From Xenophilus sp. Marseille-Q4582 (GTDB taxonomy: Bacteria; Pseudomonadota; Gammaproteobacteria; Burkholderiales; Burkholderiaceae_C): a stretch of DNA of 64,000 bases. The notes beneath the pieces are model-generated. The model did no database searches and was not told the origin of the DNA. It was given only the letters and a program-made list of their open reading frames with translations. The position numbers were made by a program, and so were the translations under genes. Numbering within the stretch: the first letter of the stretch is position 1; the number at the start of each line of letters is the position of its first letter. Below are positions 60,794 through 64,000 of the stretch, one piece after another. Location: the NCBI RefSeq assembly GCF_916700565.1, contig NZ_CAKAKO010000004.1:372001-436000 (forward strand). The letters run 5' to 3'.

Positions 60794-61258
60794 ATGATGT
60801 TGCGCCTTCTCGCCGCCACCGCCGCCTTCGCGCTGGCCACGCCTTTCCAGGCCGCTTCAGCCGCGTCACCCCCGGACTGCAAAGTGCAGATCGAAGGCAA
60901 CGATGCCATGCAGTTCAACCGGAAGGAAATCGTGGTGCCCAAGAGCTGCCAGCGCTTCACGGTGGAGCTCCGGCACGCGGGCAAGCTGCCCAAGCAGGCC
61001 ATGGGCCACAACTGGGTGCTCAGCAAGACCACCGACGCCGCCAACGTGGCCAGGGACGGCATCCCTGCCGGCCTGGACAAGCAGTACGTCAAGCCGGGCG
61101 ATGCGCGCGTGATCGCCTTCACCCGGGTGCTGGGCCCGGGCGAGACCGACGCCACGACCTTCGACGTGAGCAAGCTGTCGGCCGGCGAGTCCTACACCTT
61201 CTTCTGTTCCTTCCCCGGCCATTCGGCGGTGATGAAGGGCGTGCTCAGGCTGGGCTGA
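60794..61258 (+). CDS. azu: Azurin
   Basis: 154 residues: signal peptide [18 protein letters not shown] ending ASA, mature protein of about 130 residues starting [19 protein letters not shown]. Type-1 copper ligands are present: His in [10 protein letters not shown], then Cys, His and Met in [14 protein letters not shown]; the mature Cys3-Cys26-like disulfide pair is DCKVQ and KSCQRF. A periplasmic electron carrier, perhaps for denitrification or oxidases. Confidence 0.95.
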   Translation: MMLRLLAATAAFALATPFQAASAASPPDCKVQIEGNDAMQFNRKEIVVPKSCQRFTVELRHAGKLPKQAMGHNWVLSKTTDAANVARDGIPAGLDKQYVKPGDARVIAFTRVLGPGETDATTFDVSKLSAGESYTFFCSFPGHSAVMKGVLRLG

Positions 61259-61313
61259 ACGCCGCCGGCCTTGCCAGGCGGCTGAAAAGGGGCCGCTTCA
61301 TACAATCGGGAGC

Positions 61314-63782
61314 ATGTCGTTCCCGGGTCCAGATGCCGCACCGCCGGCTTCCTCGCTGCCGCTTTTCGATGCAGCGCCATCCTCCGCCTCTCCCCTGTTG
61401 GGCAGCCTCAACGAGGAGCAGCTCGCGGCCGTCACGCTGCCCGCAGGGCATGCGCTGATCCTGGCGGGAGCGGGCTCGGGCAAGACGCGCGTGCTCACCA
61501 CGCGCATCGCCTGGCTGCTGTCCACCGGGCAGGTGTCGCCGGGCGGCGTGATGGCCGTCACCTTCACCAACAAGGCGGCCAAGGAGATGATGACGCGCCT
61601 GACGGCGATGCTGCCCGTCAACGTGCGCGGCATGTGGATTGGCACCTTCCACGGTCTGTGCAACCGCTTCCTGCGCGCGCACTGGAAGCTGGCCGGTTTG
61701 CCGCAGAGCTTCCAGATCCTGGACACGCAGGACCAGCTCTCGGCCATCAAGCGGCTGATGAAGCAGTTCAACGTGGACGACGAGCGCTTCCCGGCCAAGC
61801 AGACACAGTGGTTCATCGCCGGCGCCAAGGAAGACGGCTTGCGCCCCGGCGACATCGAGCCCAAGGGCGAGGACGAGCGCAAGAAGGTCGAGCTGTACCA
61901 GCTCTACGAGGCGCAGTGCCAGCGCGAAGGCGTGGTCGACTTCGGCGAGCTGATGCTGCGCAGCTACGAGCTGCTGCGCGACAACGACGCGGTGCGCGAG
62001 CACTACCAGCGCCGTTTCCGCCACATCCTGATCGACGAGTTCCAGGACACCAACCGCCTGCAGTACGCGTGGATCAAGATGCTGTCGGGCCACACCGACG
62101 CACAGGGCCGCTTCACGCCGGCGCCGCACAGCAGCGTGCTGGCCGTGGGCGACGACGACCAGAGCATCTACGCCTTCCGCGGCGCCCGCGTGGGCAACAT
62201 GCAGGACTTCGTGCGCGAGTTCGACGTGCAGCGCCAGATCAAGCTGGAACAGAACTACCGCAGCTACAGCAACATCCTCGATTCGGCCAACGCGCTCATC
62301 AGCCACAACAAGAAGCGGCTGGGCAAGAACCTGCGCACCGACCAGGGCCCCGGCGAGCCCGTGCGCGTGAACGAGGCCACCAGCGATTTCGCCGAGGCCC
62401 AGTGGATGGTGGAGGAGATCCGTCACCTGGTGCGCGAGGGCATCCCGCGCAAGGAAGTGGCGGTGCTCTACCGCAGCAACGCGCAGAGCCGCGTGATCGA
62501 GACCGCGCTGTTCAACGCCAGCGTGCCCTACCGCGTGTATGGCGGCCTGCGCTTCTTCGAGCGGGCCGAGATCAAGCATGCGCTGGCCTACCTGCGCCTG
62601 CTGGAGAACAAGGACGACGACACCAGCTTCCTTCGGGTGGTGAACTTCCCGCCGCGCGGCATCGGCGCGCGCAGCATCGAGCAGCTGCAGGACGCCGCGC
62701 GTGCGCGCGGCATCTCGCTGTACGGCGCCATCGCGGGATTGCCGGGCAAGGCGGGCGCCAACCTGTCGGCCTTCGCCGCCAAGATCGACGTGATGCGCGA
62801 GCAGACGCAGGGTCTGTCGCTCAAGGAGATCATTGAGCTGGTGCTGGACGCCAGCGGGCTCGAGGAGCACTACAAGGCCGACCGCGAAGGCGCGGACCGG
62901 CTGGAGAACCTGGCCGAACTGGTGAACGCGGCCGAGAGCTTCGTGACGCAGGAAGGTTTTGGCCGCGACGCGGTGGCGCTGCCGGTGGACGAGCTGCGCC
63001 AGTCGCTGGTCAGCCAGGGCATCGACCCCTCACGCGCGGTGCTCGACGAGCCGCTGGCGCCCGATGCCGAGACTGGCGAGACGCTGAGTCCGCTGGCGGC
63101 CTTTCTCACGCATGCGGCGCTGGAAGCCGGCGACAACCAGGCGCAGGCCGGGCAGGACGCCGTCCAGCTGATGACCGTGCATGCGGCCAAGGGCCTGGAG
63201 TTCGACGCCGTGTTCATCACGGGGCTGGAAGAGGGGCTGTTCCCGCACGAGAACTCGATGAGCGACGTCGAGAGCCTGGAGGAAGAGCGGCGCCTGATGT
63301 ATGTCGCCATCACGCGCGCGCGCCAGCGCCTGTACCTGAGTTTCTCGCAGACGCGCCTGCTGCATGGCCAGACGCGCTACCACCTGCGCAGCCGCTTCTT
63401 CGACGAACTGCCCGAGGAGGCGCTCAAGTGGCTCACGCCCAAGCAGGCCGGCTTTGGCCAGTTCGGCGTGGCGGGCGGCGGGCGCGGTGCGGGCGCGTTG
63501 GGTGGCGGCTATGGCAGCAGCAGTGGTTACAGCGGCGGGTACGGGGGCCGCGGCCCGGGCTTCGGCGGCGGCGCAGCGGCCGTGCCCAGTGCGCCGGTGG
63601 TGCGCAAGTCCGAACCCTCGCACGGCCTGCGCGTGGGCATGCAGGTCTTCCACAACAAGTTCGGCGAGGGGGCCGTGCTGGCGCTCGAAGGCAGTGGCGA
63701 GGACGCGCGCGCGCAGGTGAAGTTCGGGCGCCACGGCGTCAAGTGGCTGGCGCTGAGCGTGGCAAAGCTGACGCCGGTTTGA
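61314..63782 (+). CDS. uvrD: UvrD/Rep-family DNA helicase
   Basis: 822 residues. Superfamily I motifs in order: GSLNEEQLAAVTLPAG, AGAGSGKTRVLTTRI (Walker A), TFTNKAAKEM, IDEFQDTNRLQY (DExx), VGDDDQSIYAFRGAR, LEQNYRSYSNIL, VMTVHAAKGLEFDAVF and YVAITRARQRLY. It unwinds DNA 3' to 5' in excision and mismatch repair. The C-terminus has a Gly-rich stretch (about 720-755, GGGRGAGALGGGYGSSSGY) followed by the usual final fold (GMQVFHNKFGEGAVLALEG), so the glycine linker separates the motor from the C-terminal Tudor-like domain. Confidence 0.95.
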   Translation: MSFPGPDAAPPASSLPLFDAAPSSASPLLGSLNEEQLAAVTLPAGHALILAGAGSGKTRVLTTRIAWLLSTGQVSPGGVMAVTFTNKAAKEMMTRLTAMLPVNVRGMWIGTFHGLCNRFLRAHWKLAGLPQSFQILDTQDQLSAIKRLMKQFNVDDERFPAKQTQWFIAGAKEDGLRPGDIEPKGEDERKKVELYQLYEAQCQREGVVDFGELMLRSYELLRDNDAVREHYQRRFRHILIDEFQDTNRLQYAWIKMLSGHTDAQGRFTPAPHSSVLAVGDDDQSIYAFRGARVGNMQDFVREFDVQRQIKLEQNYRSYSNILDSANALISHNKKRLGKNLRTDQGPGEPVRVNEATSDFAEAQWMVEEIRHLVREGIPRKEVAVLYRSNAQSRVIETALFNASVPYRVYGGLRFFERAEIKHALAYLRLLENKDDDTSFLRVVNFPPRGIGARSIEQLQDAARARGISLYGAIAGLPGKAGANLSAFAAKIDVMREQTQGLSLKEIIELVLDASGLEEHYKADREGADRLENLAELVNAAESFVTQEGFGRDAVALPVDELRQSLVSQGIDPSRAVLDEPLAPDAETGETLSPLAAFLTHAALEAGDNQAQAGQDAVQLMTVHAAKGLEFDAVFITGLEEGLFPHENSMSDVESLEEERRLMYVAITRARQRLYLSFSQTRLLHGQTRYHLRSRFFDELPEEALKWLTPKQAGFGQFGVAGGGRGAGALGGGYGSSSGYSGGYGGRGPGFGGGAAAVPSAPVVRKSEPSHGLRVGMQVFHNKFGEGAVLALEGSGEDARAQVKFGRHGVKWLALSVAKLTPV

Positions 63783-63849
63783 GCCAGGCAAAAGAAGCGG
63801 CCCTGAACCGCTTCATCTTCATGAGGCGAGGCGCCAGCGCGCCGGTGCG

Positions 63850-64000
63850 TCAATCTGCTTGAAAGCAGTCGCGGAAGCTGAACCAGGCCGAGGCGAAGAA
63901 CATCGCCGACAGCAGGAAGGTGCCGCCCACCATCACGCCCGCGCCCATGGGCCCGGCCACCGAAGCCAGCAACGAGCCCACCAGGGCCAGAGCCAGGCTG
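63850..64000 (-). CDS. Partial membrane protein, BPSS1780-type (C-terminus)
   Basis: Only the last 49 codons are in the window: SLALALVGSLLASVAGPMG, AGVMVGGTFLLSAMFFASAW, FSFRDCFQAD, stop at 63850. The final (Y/W)FSFRDCF segment and hydrophobic pattern match the BPSS1780 family of beta-proteobacterial polytopic membrane proteins. Function unknown. Confidence 0.6.
   Translation of the reverse strand, partial: SLALALVGSLLASVAGPMGAGVMVGGTFLLSAMFFASAWFSFRDCFQAD

Overview
The window is high-GC chromosomal DNA (roughly 68-70% G+C by eye outside one island) from a beta-proteobacterium, most likely a Comamonadaceae member (Burkholderiales; Variovorax/Acidovorax/Hydrogenophaga-like). This is inferred from the Bug-type solute receptors, the cysH-cysD-cysN order, the DUF3348/DUF802/OmpA/DUF2894 operon, a BPSS1780-type membrane protein at the right edge, and a short GC-rich palindromic repeat of the kind seen in this family. 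Nothing here identifies the species.

Layout. 1-8.1 kb: two scavenging modules, each pairing an M20 hydrolase with a Bug periplasmic receptor, plus LysR and Lrp/AsnC regulators, an RNA methyltransferase-like gene and a small membrane protein. 8.3-10.3 kb: a large multi-spanning membrane protein of unknown role. 10.4-15.1 kb: a flavin reductase, a 7Fe ferredoxin and assimilatory sulfate reduction (cysN, cysD, cysH). 15.4-20.3 kb: four genes coupled by ATGA overlaps that encode what looks like a MotAB/ZorAB-type ion-driven motor with a very long coiled-coil tail. 20.5-29.5 kb: an NTF2-like protein, a PQQ membrane glucose-type dehydrogenase, and a heme-copper oxidase cluster (coxB, a fused subunit I-III gene, a caa3-type CtaG protein). 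29.6-37.9 kb: patatin, 5'-nucleotidase, Mrp/ApbC, a VOC remnant, AsmA-like and LysR genes. 38-41.7 kb: a YdeP/FdhF-like molybdoenzyme, a small winged-helix-like protein and FdhD. 41.8-49 kb: a diguanylate cyclase with duplicated sensor modules, an FtsX-type permease, truncated hemoglobin, a PfpI/DJ-1 protein and a CPA2 antiporter, then tRNA-Lys(CTT) and an SDR gene.

50.1-59.1 kb is a decayed mobile island with visibly lower GC that ends at the 3' side of tRNA-Ala(CGC). It holds a translationally coupled minus-strand operon (metallophosphatase, unknown protein, TOTE-type primase-helicase, RhuM-like protein) in which the last two genes are broken by frameshifts and by an 828-bp IS5-family element. 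It also has a truncated nuclease-like gene, a second IS5-family element (873 bp), broken DUF3489 and DUF3987-related genes, and a cluster of TGCGAA motifs. After the island come guaC (with a terminator-like hairpin in its leader), azurin, uvrD and a partial membrane protein.

Most notable: the Zorya-like motor operon, the broken TOTE/RhuM/phosphatase operon, and a ~71-bp palindromic repeat that sits in frame inside two protein genes (cysN and the FtsX-type permease) and also lies between cysN and cysD.
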